From: Fusobacterium varium
GTDB taxonomy: Bacteria; Fusobacteriota; Fusobacteriia; Fusobacteriales; Fusobacteriaceae
DNA: 64,000 bases
Direction: 5' to 3'
NCBI GenBank assembly: GCA_002356455.1
Contig: AP017968.1
Span: forward strand, 434,001 to 498,000
Every line of letters starts with the position of its first letter. The stretch's first letter is position 1. This document shows, one piece after another, positions 50,115-58,870 of this stretch. The translations under genes and the position numbers were made by a program. Under the pieces are notes generated by a model. The model worked only from the letters and a program-made list of their open reading frames with translations. It had not been told where the DNA came from and ran no database searches.

Positions 50115-50934
50115 AAAAGCATTGGAATTCATAGAAAATCTTTTAGAATTAGAAATGGTAAAAGATTTGGAACTTTTTGATGACCAAGGTGTGAAAGTAT
50201 CAACTCATACCTATGATGTCTTGAAGATATCTATCGATGAACTCAAAAGAGATTATAAAAATTTTTCTGAAGCTAGGCAGAGAGTAGATTTTTTTGCTAT
50301 GACAGTAGGAATAATAATCCATGATCTCAGCAAAGGAAGCATTAGAAAAACAGAGGAAAAATTTTCACATTCACAAATGATGCTTAAGAAGCCTGAATAT
50401 ATAACCAGAGAAGCAGATAAAGTATTGAAAGATGTAGAAGAAGCTATTGGAGCAGAACTTAATGATGCCATAAGAAAAAATATAATTCATATAGTGTTAT
50501 CCCATCATGGCAAATGGGGAAAGATACAGCCTAATACAAAAGAAGCTCACATAGTTCATAGAGCAGATATGTATTCAGCAAAGTATCACAGAATAAATCC
50601 AATAGGTGCCGATAAAATACTTGAACTTATGGCTCAAGGTGCTCAACTTGAAGAAATAGCAGAAAAATTGAATTGTACTCAAGGAGTAGTAAAAGACAGA
50701 TTAAAAAGAGCTAAGCAGGAACTTAATCTAAAAAATACAAAACAGCTTATAAATTACTATAAGAAAAATAAAAAAATTCCAATTGGAGATAATTTTTTTA
50801 TTCAAAGAGTGAGAGAAACAGAAAAATTAAAAAGAATGGTAGATAGAAAAGGATTTAAAAATATAATGCTTGAAAGTCCACTACTTCCATATTTTAATGA
50901 TGATGTTATTTTTAAAAAAGATGAAGATAAATAG
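50098..50934 (+). CDS. HD-domain protein with C-terminal HTH
   Basis: 278 aa with a metal-dependent HD phosphohydrolase pattern: H37, H75-D76 (IIIHDLSKGS), H136/H137 (LSHHGKWG) and D157 (HRADMYSAKYH). Residues about 181-207 (AQLEEIAEKLNCTQGVVKDR) look like a sigma-70 region 4 helix-turn-helix. The pairing suggests a nucleic-acid-linked phosphodiesterase or phosphatase, possibly acting on a nucleotide; no substrate is known. It starts within the end of dxs, with GAGGAAAA upstream, and is probably translationally coupled. Confidence 0.78.
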   Translation: MQEKNKKALEFIENLLELEMVKDLELFDDQGVKVSTHTYDVLKISIDELKRDYKNFSEARQRVDFFAMTVGIIIHDLSKGSIRKTEEKFSHSQMMLKKPEYITREADKVLKDVEEAIGAELNDAIRKNIIHIVLSHHGKWGKIQPNTKEAHIVHRADMYSAKYHRINPIGADKILELMAQGAQLEEIAEKLNCTQGVVKDRLKRAKQELNLKNTKQLINYYKKNKKIPIGDNFFIQRVRETEKLKRMVDRKGFKNIMLESPLLPYFNDDVIFKKDEDK

Positions 50935-50956
50935 ATGATAATTTTAGAGGTGGAAA

Positions 50957-51766
50957 ATGAAAGAGAGATTAGACATTCTCTTAGTAAAAAATGGTTTTTT
51001 TGAAAGTAAGGAGAAAGCTCAAAGAGCTATAATGGCTGGTTTAGTAATAGTAGATGATAAAAAAATAGACAAGAGCGGAACTCTCATAAAGCTAGATAAA
51101 GATCCGGTTATAAGAATAAAAGGAGAAATGTCTAAATATGTGAGCAGGGGTGGATTGAAACTTGAAAAAGCCTTAAAAATATTTGGAATGGAACTTACTG
51201 GAAAAGTAGTTCTTGATGTAGGGGCTTCAACAGGGGGCTTTACGGATTGCTCACTTCAAAATGGAGCTGAATTTGTGTATGCAATAGATGTAGGAACTAA
51301 TCAACTTGATTGGAAACTTCGCAATCATAATAGAGTAAAATCTATAGAGAACACTCATATAAAAGATTTAACGGAAAATGATTTAGATAATAAAAAAATG
51401 GATTATATAGTAATGGATGTTTCTTTTATATCTATAACAAAGGTATTGGAACATTTGATAAAATTCTGTCAGCCAGAGACTAGACTTATGGCTCTAATCA
51501 AGCCTCAATTTGAGACAGACAGAGAATATATAGAAAAAGGTGGAATAGTAAAAGATAGTATGCAGCATATGGAAGCTGTAAAAAGAGTTATTGCAGAAGG
51601 AGAAAAGAATGGATTCTATATTGAAGGATTAGATTTTTCTCCAATAACAGGTACCAAAGGAAATGTAGAGTATATATCAATATTTGGACTTAAAGTTGAA
51701 AATAAAAAAAATATAGATATAGATGGGATTGTCAAAAATGGTAGGAATTTAGGAGGAGCTGTATGA
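50957..51766 (+). CDS. tlyA: TlyA-family rRNA 2'-O-methyltransferase
   Basis: 269 aa. The N-terminal S4 RNA-binding domain (MKERLDILLVKNGFF to about 60) is followed by an FtsJ/Rossmann domain with VLDVGASTGGFTDCSL as the SAM-binding loop. Later motifs are YAIDVGTNQL, YIVMDVSFIS and LIKPQFE (the catalytic lysine is in this segment). TlyA modifies 16S and/or 23S rRNA and is called haemolysin A in older annotation. It overlaps the next gene by 4 bases. Confidence 0.94.
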   Translation: MKERLDILLVKNGFFESKEKAQRAIMAGLVIVDDKKIDKSGTLIKLDKDPVIRIKGEMSKYVSRGGLKLEKALKIFGMELTGKVVLDVGASTGGFTDCSLQNGAEFVYAIDVGTNQLDWKLRNHNRVKSIENTHIKDLTENDLDNKKMDYIVMDVSFISITKVLEHLIKFCQPETRLMALIKPQFETDREYIEKGGIVKDSMQHMEAVKRVIAEGEKNGFYIEGLDFSPITGTKGNVEYISIFGLKVENKKNIDIDGIVKNGRNLGGAV

Positions 51767-53049
51767 AAAAGTTGTTTAAGAACAAAGTAATAGTGCTGTT
51801 ATTTTCAATGATTGTTTTTTCTAATTGTTTTTCAGCAAATGAAGATAAAAGTGGATTTCTTTCAAATATAAGAGAGTTAAAAGAACTTTCTGATATTATG
51901 GATATACTTAATGAAAATTATGTAGGTGAAAAGAAAATAGATAAAAAAATCCTCCTTCAAGGTGCAGTGAAAGGAATGTTAGAATCTTTAGATGATCCTC
52001 ATTCAAATTATTTTACTAAAGCTGAATTAGAAAGTTTTAAAGAAGACTTAAAAGGAACTTATGTAGGGGTTGGAATGGTAGTGCAAAAAAGAGTTAATGA
52101 ACCTCTTACAGTGGTATCTCCTATAGAAGATGGACCAGCTTTTAAAGTTGGAGTAAAACCAAAAGATAAAATAATAGCTATTGATGGTGAGGCTACATAT
52201 AAACTTACAAGTGAAGAAAGTGTGAAAAAGCTTAAAGGTGAACCTAATACAAAAGTAAAAGTGACAGTATACAGAGAATCTACAAAAGAAACAAAAGATA
52301 TAGAAATAGAAAGAGCTATTGTTGAACTTAAATATGTAAAACATAGAATGCTTGATGATAAAATTGGATATTTAAGACTTACTCAATTTGGAGAAAATGT
52401 ATATCCAGATGTAAAAAAAGCTATGGAAGATCTGCAAAAAAATAATATGAAGGCTCTTGTATTTGACTTGAGAAGTAACCCAGGAGGGGCATTAGATCAA
52501 GCCATAAAAATATCTTCTATGTTTTTAAAAGAAGGAAGAGTAGTAAGTGTAAAATCTAAAGAAGGAACAGAACAGGTATCTAATAGAGAAGGTAAATATT
52601 ATGGAGATTTCCCACTTGTTATTCTTATAAATGGAGGAAGTGCTTCTGCATCTGAGATTGTATCTGGAGCAATAAAAGATAATAAAAGAGGTATTCTTGT
52701 AGGAGAAAAATCTTTTGGAAAGGGAAGTGTTCAAACTCTTATTCCATTGCCAGATGGAGATGGAATGAAACTTACTATTGCTAAATATTATACTCCAAGC
52801 GGAATATCTATTCATGGAAAAGGAATAGAGCCAGATGTAGTAGTAGAAGAAAAAGAGGGTTATATGCTTTTTGACAGTATGGTAACTAATATAGATGAAA
52901 CTGAAACAAAAGAAAATAAAAAAGAGATAATAAAAGAAATTAAAGGTGAAGAAGCAGCAGAAAAATATGCTCAACATAAAGATGTGCAATTGGATACAGC
53001 TGTAGGAATACTTAAAGGACTTCTTCTAAATAAAGAAAATAGTAAGTAG
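51763..53049 (+). CDS. C-terminal processing protease (S41)
   Basis: 428-aa periplasmic serine protease. A signal peptide (MKKLFKNKVIVLLFSMIVFS, likely cut near FSA) is followed by a PDZ domain at about 90-175 (YVGVGMVV, IAIDGEATYKL). The S41 catalytic domain has its serine in GGSASASEIVSGAI and its lysine in GEKSFGKGSVQTL. It resembles CtpA/Prc proteases that trim envelope proteins. Target unknown. The start overlaps the tlyA stop by four bases (ATGA). Confidence 0.93.
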   Translation: MKKLFKNKVIVLLFSMIVFSNCFSANEDKSGFLSNIRELKELSDIMDILNENYVGEKKIDKKILLQGAVKGMLESLDDPHSNYFTKAELESFKEDLKGTYVGVGMVVQKRVNEPLTVVSPIEDGPAFKVGVKPKDKIIAIDGEATYKLTSEESVKKLKGEPNTKVKVTVYRESTKETKDIEIERAIVELKYVKHRMLDDKIGYLRLTQFGENVYPDVKKAMEDLQKNNMKALVFDLRSNPGGALDQAIKISSMFLKEGRVVSVKSKEGTEQVSNREGKYYGDFPLVILINGGSASASEIVSGAIKDNKRGILVGEKSFGKGSVQTLIPLPDGDGMKLTIAKYYTPSGISIHGKGIEPDVVVEEKEGYMLFDSMVTNIDETETKENKKEIIKEIKGEEAAEKYAQHKDVQLDTAVGILKGLLLNKENSK

Positions 53050-53063
53050 AAAGGTGAAAAAAT

Positions 53064-53729
53064 ATGCTTTATATAGTAGCAACTCCAATAGGCAATCTTG
53101 AGGATATGACTTTCAGGGCAATTCGTACTTTAAAAGAGGTAAATTATATCTTTGCTGAAGATACAAGAGTTACAAGAAAGCTTTTAAATCATTATGAAAT
53201 AGAAAATACAGTGTATAGATATGATGAACATACAAAAATGCATCAAATTGCAAATATAATAAATCTTTTAAAAGAGGGAAAAGAGATTGCACTGGTAACA
53301 GATGCAGGAACACCATGTATATCAGATCCTGGCTATGAGTTAGTAGATGCAGCTCATAATGAAGGAATAAAAGTTGTACCAATTCCTGGAGCAAGTGCTC
53401 TGACAGCAGCAGCTTCAGCAGCTGGAATAACTATGAGAAGATTTTGTTTCGAAGGATTTCTTCCCAAGAAAAAAGGAAGACAGACACTTTTAAAAGCTTT
53501 GTCAGAAGAAGAGAGAACAATAGTAATATATGAATCACCTTTTAGAATAGAAAAAACTTTAAGAGATATAGAACAGTTTATGGGTGTGAAAGAAGTAGTA
53601 ATTATAAGAGAGATCACAAAAATATATGAAGAAATATTGAGAGGAACAACTACAGAGCTTATAGAGAAACTTGCCAAAAATCCAATAAAAGGTGAGATAG
53701 TTCTTCTTATCAAGGGGCGAGAAGATTAA
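53064..53729 (+). CDS. rsmI: 16S rRNA (cytidine1402-2'-O)-methyltransferase
   Basis: 221-aa tetrapyrrole-methylase-fold enzyme. The start YIVATPIGNLEDMTFRAI and the later LVTDAGTPCISDPGYELV and PIPGASALTAAASAAG are diagnostic of RsmI. It methylates the 2'-hydroxyl of C1402 in the decoding centre. The protein is a little shorter than the 275-290 aa common in other phyla, lacking a C-terminal extension. Confidence 0.93.
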   Translation: MLYIVATPIGNLEDMTFRAIRTLKEVNYIFAEDTRVTRKLLNHYEIENTVYRYDEHTKMHQIANIINLLKEGKEIALVTDAGTPCISDPGYELVDAAHNEGIKVVPIPGASALTAAASAAGITMRRFCFEGFLPKKKGRQTLLKALSEEERTIVIYESPFRIEKTLRDIEQFMGVKEVVIIREITKIYEEILRGTTTELIEKLAKNPIKGEIVLLIKGRED

Positions 53730-53750
53730 TTTAAGGGAGTAGTGTAAATC

Positions 53751-54614
53751 ATGTCAATGACAAAAATAAATTGGTATCCAGGTCATATGAAAAAAACAAA
53801 AGACCTGATAAAAGAAAATATGCAGCTGATAGATATAGTTCTAGAGGTAGTAGATGCAAGAATACCTTTATCCAGTAAGAACCCAGATATTTCTATTTTT
53901 GCTAAGAATAAAAAAAGAGTTATAGTTTTAAATAAATCGGATCTTGTAGAGAAATCAGAAATACTGTATTGGAAAAAATATTTTAAAGAAAATAATATGG
54001 CTGATGAAGTTCTCGAAATCAGTGCAGAAACTGGTTTTAATATAAAGGCACTTTATTCTATTATAGATAAAGTATCAGCTGAAAAAAAAGAAAAAATGAA
54101 AGCTAAAGGATTAAGAAAAGTAAACACAAGATTGATGGTAGTAGGTATACCAAATGTAGGAAAATCTAGGCTTATTAATAGGATTGTGGGAAAAAGCAGT
54201 GCTGGAGTAGGAAATAAACCTGGATTTACTCGAGGAAAACAATGGGTAAGAATAAAAGAAGGATTAGAATTATTGGACACTCCAGGTATTTTATGGCCTA
54301 AATTTGAAAGTGATGAAGTTGGACAAAATCTAGCAATAACTGGAGCAATAAGAGATGAAATATTGCCTATAGAAGATATTTCTTGTATTTTAATTTCAAA
54401 AATGATTAAATATGGATTATGGGATGTCCTCAAAGAAAGATATAAACTTTTAGATGAGGATAAAAGTGAAATTATGGGAGAAATTCTTGAAAAAATAGCT
54501 CTTAGAAATAAAATGTTCAATAAAGGAGAAAGCCTTAATATCCAGCAAGCGGCATATACAGTCCTTAGAGACTACAGAAATTGCAGATTAAGCAAATTTG
54601 GTTTGGACAAGTAA
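53751..54614 (+). CDS. rbgA: Ribosome biogenesis GTPase (RbgA/YlqF)
   Basis: 287-aa circularly permuted GTPase for 50S assembly. Its G motifs occur in permuted order: NKSDLV (G4) comes first, then the SAETG G5-like stretch, then [10 protein letters not shown] (G1) and DTPGI (G3). The start [10 protein letters not shown] is typical of RbgA. The AAGGGAG site lies somewhat far from the ATG; the second ATG six bases on would be farther still. nadE follows after 10 bases. Confidence 0.95.
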   Translation: MSMTKINWYPGHMKKTKDLIKENMQLIDIVLEVVDARIPLSSKNPDISIFAKNKKRVIVLNKSDLVEKSEILYWKKYFKENNMADEVLEISAETGFNIKALYSIIDKVSAEKKEKMKAKGLRKVNTRLMVVGIPNVGKSRLINRIVGKSSAGVGNKPGFTRGKQWVRIKEGLELLDTPGILWPKFESDEVGQNLAITGAIRDEILPIEDISCILISKMIKYGLWDVLKERYKLLDEDKSEIMGEILEKIALRNKMFNKGESLNIQQAAYTVLRDYRNCRLSKFGLDK

Positions 54615-54624
54615 TGGAGGAGCA

Positions 54625-55446
54625 ATGGAAAAACTAAATATAGACTTAAATGTTTTAGAAGAAACACTAGTAAATTTTTTAAAAGAAGAAGTAGGAAAAG
54701 TAGGATTTAATAAAGTAGTACTAGGATTATCAGGAGGAATAGATTCAGCTCTTGTAGCATTTCTTGCAGCCAAAGCGTTTGGTTCTGAAAATGTTTTAGG
54801 AATAATGATGCCATATAGAACTTCAAGCAAGGAAAGTGTTGAACATGCAGAACTTGTAATAAAAGCTTCAGGGATAAAAAGTAAAAAAATAGAGATAACA
54901 CCAATGGTAGAAGCGTATTTTAACTTAGAGCCAGATATGAATAGCCTTAGAAAAGGTAATAAAATGGCAAGAGAAAGGATGTCAATACTTTTTGACCATT
55001 CAGCTAAAGAAAAGGCTTTAGTACTTGGAACATCTAACAAAACTGAAATAATGTTAGGATACAGTACTCAATTTGGAGATTCAGCTTCAGCGATTAATCC
55101 AATAGGTGATTTATATAAAACACATGTATGGAATTTATCAAGGCATATGGGTGTGCCAAAAGAACTTATTGAAAAAAAACCAAGTGCTGATTTATGGGAA
55201 GGACAAACTGATGAACAGGAACTTGGATTTTCATATAAGATGGCAGATGAAATATTATACAGACTTATAGATGAAAGAATGACTTCTGAAGAAATAATCA
55301 GAGAAGGATTTTCTAAAGATACTGTAGAAAAAATAATCAAAAAAATAAAACTTTCACAATATAAAAGAAAACTACCAACAATAGCTAAGATATTAAAAAG
55401 AACTATGGGAATGGAATTTAGGTATCCTAGAGATTGGGGAGTATAG
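54625..55446 (+). CDS. nadE: NAD+ synthetase (ammonia-dependent)
   Basis: 273 aa. The ATP-pyrophosphatase loop is [19 protein letters not shown] (about 31-49), with [13 protein letters not shown] and the DLWEGQTDE segment later. It lacks an amidase domain, so ammonia is the likely nitrogen donor. I chose the ATG at 54625, with GGAGG just before it; a TTG further upstream overlaps rbgA and has no ribosome site. Confidence 0.94.
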   Translation: MEKLNIDLNVLEETLVNFLKEEVGKVGFNKVVLGLSGGIDSALVAFLAAKAFGSENVLGIMMPYRTSSKESVEHAELVIKASGIKSKKIEITPMVEAYFNLEPDMNSLRKGNKMARERMSILFDHSAKEKALVLGTSNKTEIMLGYSTQFGDSASAINPIGDLYKTHVWNLSRHMGVPKELIEKKPSADLWEGQTDEQELGFSYKMADEILYRLIDERMTSEEIIREGFSKDTVEKIIKKIKLSQYKRKLPTIAKILKRTMGMEFRYPRDWGV

Positions 55447-55479
55447 CAAATTATCTTATATACAGAGGGAGTGATTTTA

Positions 55480-55911
55480 TTGCCAAAAAGAGAAGCACAA
55501 TTAAAAGAAGAATTAGATGAATTTCAGAAGGAAAAAGAAAGAATCAGAAGTATTGTTGGACAGATTGGGGGAACAAATAATTCACAGCATAAGATAATAA
55601 ATCTTTTGTTTGTTGTATTAATAATAGCTCTTCTTATCTTAGGAGTAGTACTTCAAAAGATAACATTATTTTTAACTTTAGAAGTAGCTGTACTTTTGGG
55701 AATATTCAAACTTATATGGATGTTTTATGAAGCACAAAGAGCAAGTCATTTTCAATTTTGGATATTGAATTCATTGGAATACAGAATCAATGAAGTAGAC
55801 AGAAGAGTAAAAAAAATAGAAAAGCTTTTGACTAAAGATAAAGAGCATAAAAAGGATGTTGAAGAAAGAGATACTGAAAATACAGATGTAGAACAACAAA
55901 AAGCTGAATAG
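55480..55911 (+). CDS. Coiled-coil membrane protein, unknown function
   Basis: 143 aa. Residues 1-40 are a charged coiled-coil-like helix (REAQLKEELDEFQKEKERIR). Two hydrophobic helices follow (LLFVVLIIALLILGVVLQ and LFLTLEVAVLLGIFKLIWMF), then a second charged helix and an acidic Glu/Lys tail. I prefer the TTG at 55480, about 9 bases after GAGGGA; the GTG at 55471 abuts the ribosome site. It lies 11 bases before nfeD, so it may act with it at the membrane. Confidence 0.7.
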   Translation: MPKREAQLKEELDEFQKEKERIRSIVGQIGGTNNSQHKIINLLFVVLIIALLILGVVLQKITLFLTLEVAVLLGIFKLIWMFYEAQRASHFQFWILNSLEYRINEVDRRVKKIEKLLTKDKEHKKDVEERDTENTDVEQQKAE

Positions 55912-55922
55912 GGGGGATATGT

Positions 55923-56348
55923 ATGGCGGTATACTGGCTGGCAGGAGCAGTATTTTTTGCAGTGGTGGAACTTATAGTTCCTGGACTTATTTCTATTTGG
56001 TTTGCTTTGGCAGCAGCTATTACTATTTTCTTTTCTATGGCAGTAGATAGTGGATTATATCAAGGATATTTTTTTGTGATATTATCAGCTATACTTCTTG
56101 CATCAACTAGAAAATTTTCTAAGAAAATGCTTGAAAAAAAAGATGGCAGTGTAGATCGTATAACTGGAAGTATTGTTGAAATAAAAGGCATTGCTTCAAA
56201 TGGTAATTATGAAATTTATTTTGATGGAAAACATTGGATAGGAAAATCTGATGAAGAATTAGCAATTGGTGATAAAGTAAAAATTTTAAGAATAGAAGGG
56301 ATAAAACTCGTTCTTGAAAAAGTTGAATGGAAAACTGATATTGATTAA
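55923..56348 (+). CDS. NfeD-family membrane protein
   Basis: 141 aa with an N-terminal pair of helices (YWLAGAVFFAVVELIVPGLI and FALAAAITIFFSMAV), a third helix, and a C-terminal OB-fold beta barrel (GSIVEIKGIASNGNYEIYFD, GDKVKILRIEGIKLVLEKVE). The short NfeD form usually partners SPFH/flotillin-like proteins; none is seen here, but the preceding coiled-coil membrane protein may fill a related role. GGGGGGA precedes the ATG. It is the last gene of the long operon. Confidence 0.88.
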   Translation: MAVYWLAGAVFFAVVELIVPGLISIWFALAAAITIFFSMAVDSGLYQGYFFVILSAILLASTRKFSKKMLEKKDGSVDRITGSIVEIKGIASNGNYEIYFDGKHWIGKSDEELAIGDKVKILRIEGIKLVLEKVEWKTDID

Positions 56349-56351
56349 AAA

Positions 56352-56406
56352 ATGAGAGAGGCAATAGTAGGATTTATACCTATGAAAGCACTCTCCTTTT
56401 TATTTA
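56352..56406 (+). terminator. Terminator of the long core operon
   Basis: GAGAG/CTCTC closing an inner ATAGTAGG...CCTAT hairpin, followed by CTTTTTATTT. Confidence 0.5.
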
Positions 56407-56535
56407 TAAATAACTTTTAAAATCCTAATAAGATACTTACAATAAGTTCATATCATATATAAAAAAATATTTTTTAATACGAAAAAAGATTTTTATGAAT
56501 AAAAATAGTTCAGATAAATATTTTTAAAAACACTA

Positions 56536-56564
56536 TTTACAAAAAAATAAAAAGGTAGTATAAT
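56536..56564 (+). promoter_or_regulatory. Promoter of the racemase-TRAP operon
   Basis: TTTACA, 17 bases, TATAAT, 55 bases before the ATG. Confidence 0.65.
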
Positions 56565-56572
56565 ACAATCAA

Positions 56573-56591
56573 TATAACATCCTACGTTATA
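56573..56591. promoter_or_regulatory. Putative GntR (FadR-type) operator
   Basis: TATAACATCCTACGTTATA, a 19-base palindrome right after the -10, covering the likely transcription start. A related palindrome precedes the gntR gene (60169-60187). Confidence 0.5.
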
Positions 56592-56619
56592 CAAAGGATG
56601 AAAAAAATAGGGGGTTAAT

Positions 56620-57291
56620 ATGAAAGTAGCTTTAGTTTATACAAGTACTACACCAGAATTAATAGAATTAGTTGAAGAAGAAGTGGGGAAAGTTCTGCCG
56701 GAAGGAACAGAAATTTTATCATATCAAGATCCAAGTATACTAGCAGATGTAAGAACAGCTGGATATGTAACTCCAGCACCTGCAGCTCGTTTGATAGCAA
56801 TGTATATGAAGGCTGTAAGTGCAGGTGCTGATGCAATCTTAAATATTTGTTCTTCAGTGGGAGAAGTAGCTGATTCTGCACAAAATATTGCTAAGTATAC
56901 AGGAATTCCAATTGTAAGAATAGATGAAGAAATGTGTAGAGATGCAGTTAGAAATGGAAACAAGATTGTAGTTATGGCAACACTTCCAACAACACTTGAG
57001 CCAACAAAAAATACTATAAAACGTGTAGCTAGAGAAATAAATAAGCATGTTGAGTTAATAGATTGTCTTATAGATGGAGCATTTGGGTTAGACCAAGAGC
57101 AATTTAAAGCATTAATGATAGAATATGCAGGAAAAGTGGCTAATGAAGCAGATGTTATATTATTTGCTCAAGGGTCTATGGCATATTGTGAAGAGATAAT
57201 TAGAGAAAAATATGGGAAAATGGTTGCTTCAAGTCCCAGATATGGAGCATTGGCTTTAAAAGAGGCATTAACAGCAAAAGGAATGATATAA
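56620..57291 (+). CDS. Asp/Glu racemase-like protein
   Basis: 223 aa of the aspartate/glutamate/hydantoin racemase superfamily. The first catalytic cysteine is C77 in LNICSSVGEV and the nearby GADAILN context is typical. In the second half, where two-cysteine racemases have a catalytic cysteine, this protein reads FAQGSMAYCEE, with S186 at the expected place and C190 four residues on. It may therefore be a one-base epimerase, a maleate-isomerase-like enzyme or a lyase rather than a standard racemase. AGGGGG precedes the ATG. It heads the TRAP cluster. Confidence 0.75.
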   Translation: MKVALVYTSTTPELIELVEEEVGKVLPEGTEILSYQDPSILADVRTAGYVTPAPAARLIAMYMKAVSAGADAILNICSSVGEVADSAQNIAKYTGIPIVRIDEEMCRDAVRNGNKIVVMATLPTTLEPTKNTIKRVAREINKHVELIDCLIDGAFGLDQEQFKALMIEYAGKVANEADVILFAQGSMAYCEEIIREKYGKMVASSPRYGALALKEALTAKGMI

Positions 57292-57324
57292 TAGAGGAAT
57301 AAATAAAACTAGGAGGAAATAAAA

Positions 57325-58338
57325 ATGTTTAAAGAAAAATTAACAAAGATTTTCTCAATAGCAACAGCAATGATAATATTTTTTTCCTTAATGGGATGTG
57401 AGGACAACTCTAAGGATGGAAAAATAATTATTCGTATGACTCATACACAACAACCAGAGTCTATTAGTGATTTAACAGCAAAGGAATTTAAAAAATATGT
57501 GGATGAAAAATCAGATGGAAGAATTCGTATTGAAATTTATCAGAACTGTGGGCTTTCTGGTGGAGATTTGACAAAAGCAATTGAACTAGTACAGGCAGGA
57601 AATATAGATATCCATGTATGTGCTCCAGCAAATATTGCAAACTATAACCCAAAATTTTATGCTTTCTGGCTTCCATTTTTATTTGATTCAACTGAAGATT
57701 TAGTTAGATTTGTAAACAGTGAAAGAGCTAAAACTGAAATTAACAAATGGTGTAATGATTTGGAAATGACTATGCTTGGAATAAATAATGCTGGTTCTAG
57801 ACAAATTTCAAGTAATAAAGAAATACATTCACCTGAAGATTTAAGAGGAATGAATATACGTGTTCCAGGAGCAAATGTATTTATAGATTTATATAGAGAT
57901 TATTTTAAAGCAAATCCAACAGCTATGGATTTTTCAGAAGTGTATACTTCACTTCAGCAAAAAACTATTGATGGGCAGGAAAATCCAATAGCAGTTTTTA
58001 ATTCATCAAAATTCGCAGAAGTTCAATCAAATGTTTTACTATGGGATGGAGTTCGTGATACAAATATATGGGTAATAAGCAATAAAACATTAGAAAAATT
58101 GTCACCAGAAGATGCAAAAATTATTCAGGAAAGTGCAGCAGAAGCCCTTCAATGGGGAAATGATTATCTTGCAGCAAATGAATCTTCAATTATAGAAAAA
58201 CTTGAAAAGAATGGAACAAAATTTGCAAGATTAACAGATGAAGAGAGAGAGAAATTTAAAGAGGCTTGTGCAGGAATTTTTGTTAAATATGTGAATGTAG
58301 TGGGACAAGATGTTATTGATTTGTTCCAGGGCAAATAA
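57325..58338 (+). CDS. TRAP transporter substrate-binding protein (DctP family)
   Basis: 337-aa lipoprotein. The signal peptide ends in the lipobox LMGC (C25), so the mature protein is membrane-anchored. The DctP fold is shown by MTHTQQPES, VQAGNIDIHVCAPANIANY, GMNIRVPGANVFIDLY and the conserved arginine region near SLQQKTIDGQENPI. These binding proteins recognise organic acids through an arginine-carboxylate contact, so the ligand should carry a carboxylate. AGGAGG precedes the ATG. DctQ and DctM follow. Confidence 0.93.
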   Translation: MFKEKLTKIFSIATAMIIFFSLMGCEDNSKDGKIIIRMTHTQQPESISDLTAKEFKKYVDEKSDGRIRIEIYQNCGLSGGDLTKAIELVQAGNIDIHVCAPANIANYNPKFYAFWLPFLFDSTEDLVRFVNSERAKTEINKWCNDLEMTMLGINNAGSRQISSNKEIHSPEDLRGMNIRVPGANVFIDLYRDYFKANPTAMDFSEVYTSLQQKTIDGQENPIAVFNSSKFAEVQSNVLLWDGVRDTNIWVISNKTLEKLSPEDAKIIQESAAEALQWGNDYLAANESSIIEKLEKNGTKFARLTDEEREKFKEACAGIFVKYVNVVGQDVIDLFQGK

Positions 58339-58356
58339 TAAAAGGAGGATATTGTT

Positions 58357-58866
58357 ATGGATAAATCACAAGGCTTCTTTAAAGAATTTTGGGATAATTT
58401 CGAAGAATATTTATGTTCCATAGCTCTGGTAATTATGGCAGTGGTAACATTTATGAATGTATTTTCACGTAAAATTACTTGGTTTAATATGTCATTCAGT
58501 CAAGAATTAGTAACAACAATGTTTGTATGGGTATGTTGTTTGGCAGCAGCAAGTGCATTCAAAACAGATTCTCATATGGGATTTGCTTATGTAACTGATA
58601 AATTTAGAGGAAATACAAGAGTAATACATGCATGGTTCCGTTTGCTTATATGTTGTGCAAACTATGGAATTTGGGTCATTTGGGGAACGGTTATGGTGTA
58701 CAGACAATATAAATATGGATTGCTTACAGGGGTTTTGGAGATGCCAAGCTGGCTTATAGGACTGGCAATTCCATTATCAGCAGTATTTTCTATAATTAGA
58801 ATGATTCAATATGAATCAGCTATAAATAAAGATCCTGAAGAACAGGCTAAAAGAAAGGGGGAATAA
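58357..58866 (+). CDS. TRAP transporter small permease (DctQ)
   Basis: 169 aa with four membrane helices (LCSIALVIMAVVTFMNVF near 24-41, and ELVTTMFVWVCCLAAASAF, for example). It is the standard length for the small TRAP membrane subunit. AAAGGAGG precedes the ATG. It lies between the binding protein and the large permease with gaps of 18 and 4 bases. Confidence 0.93.
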   Translation: MDKSQGFFKEFWDNFEEYLCSIALVIMAVVTFMNVFSRKITWFNMSFSQELVTTMFVWVCCLAAASAFKTDSHMGFAYVTDKFRGNTRVIHAWFRLLICCANYGIWVIWGTVMVYRQYKYGLLTGVLEMPSWLIGLAIPLSAVFSIIRMIQYESAINKDPEEQAKRKGE

Positions 58867-58870
58867 TTAA

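Noticed and set aside
56648-56881. Minus-strand leucine-rich frames in the catabolic cluster and several core genes
   Set aside because: They are reverse complements of Glu/Lys-rich coding DNA, lie fully inside strong plus-strand genes and have no own signals.
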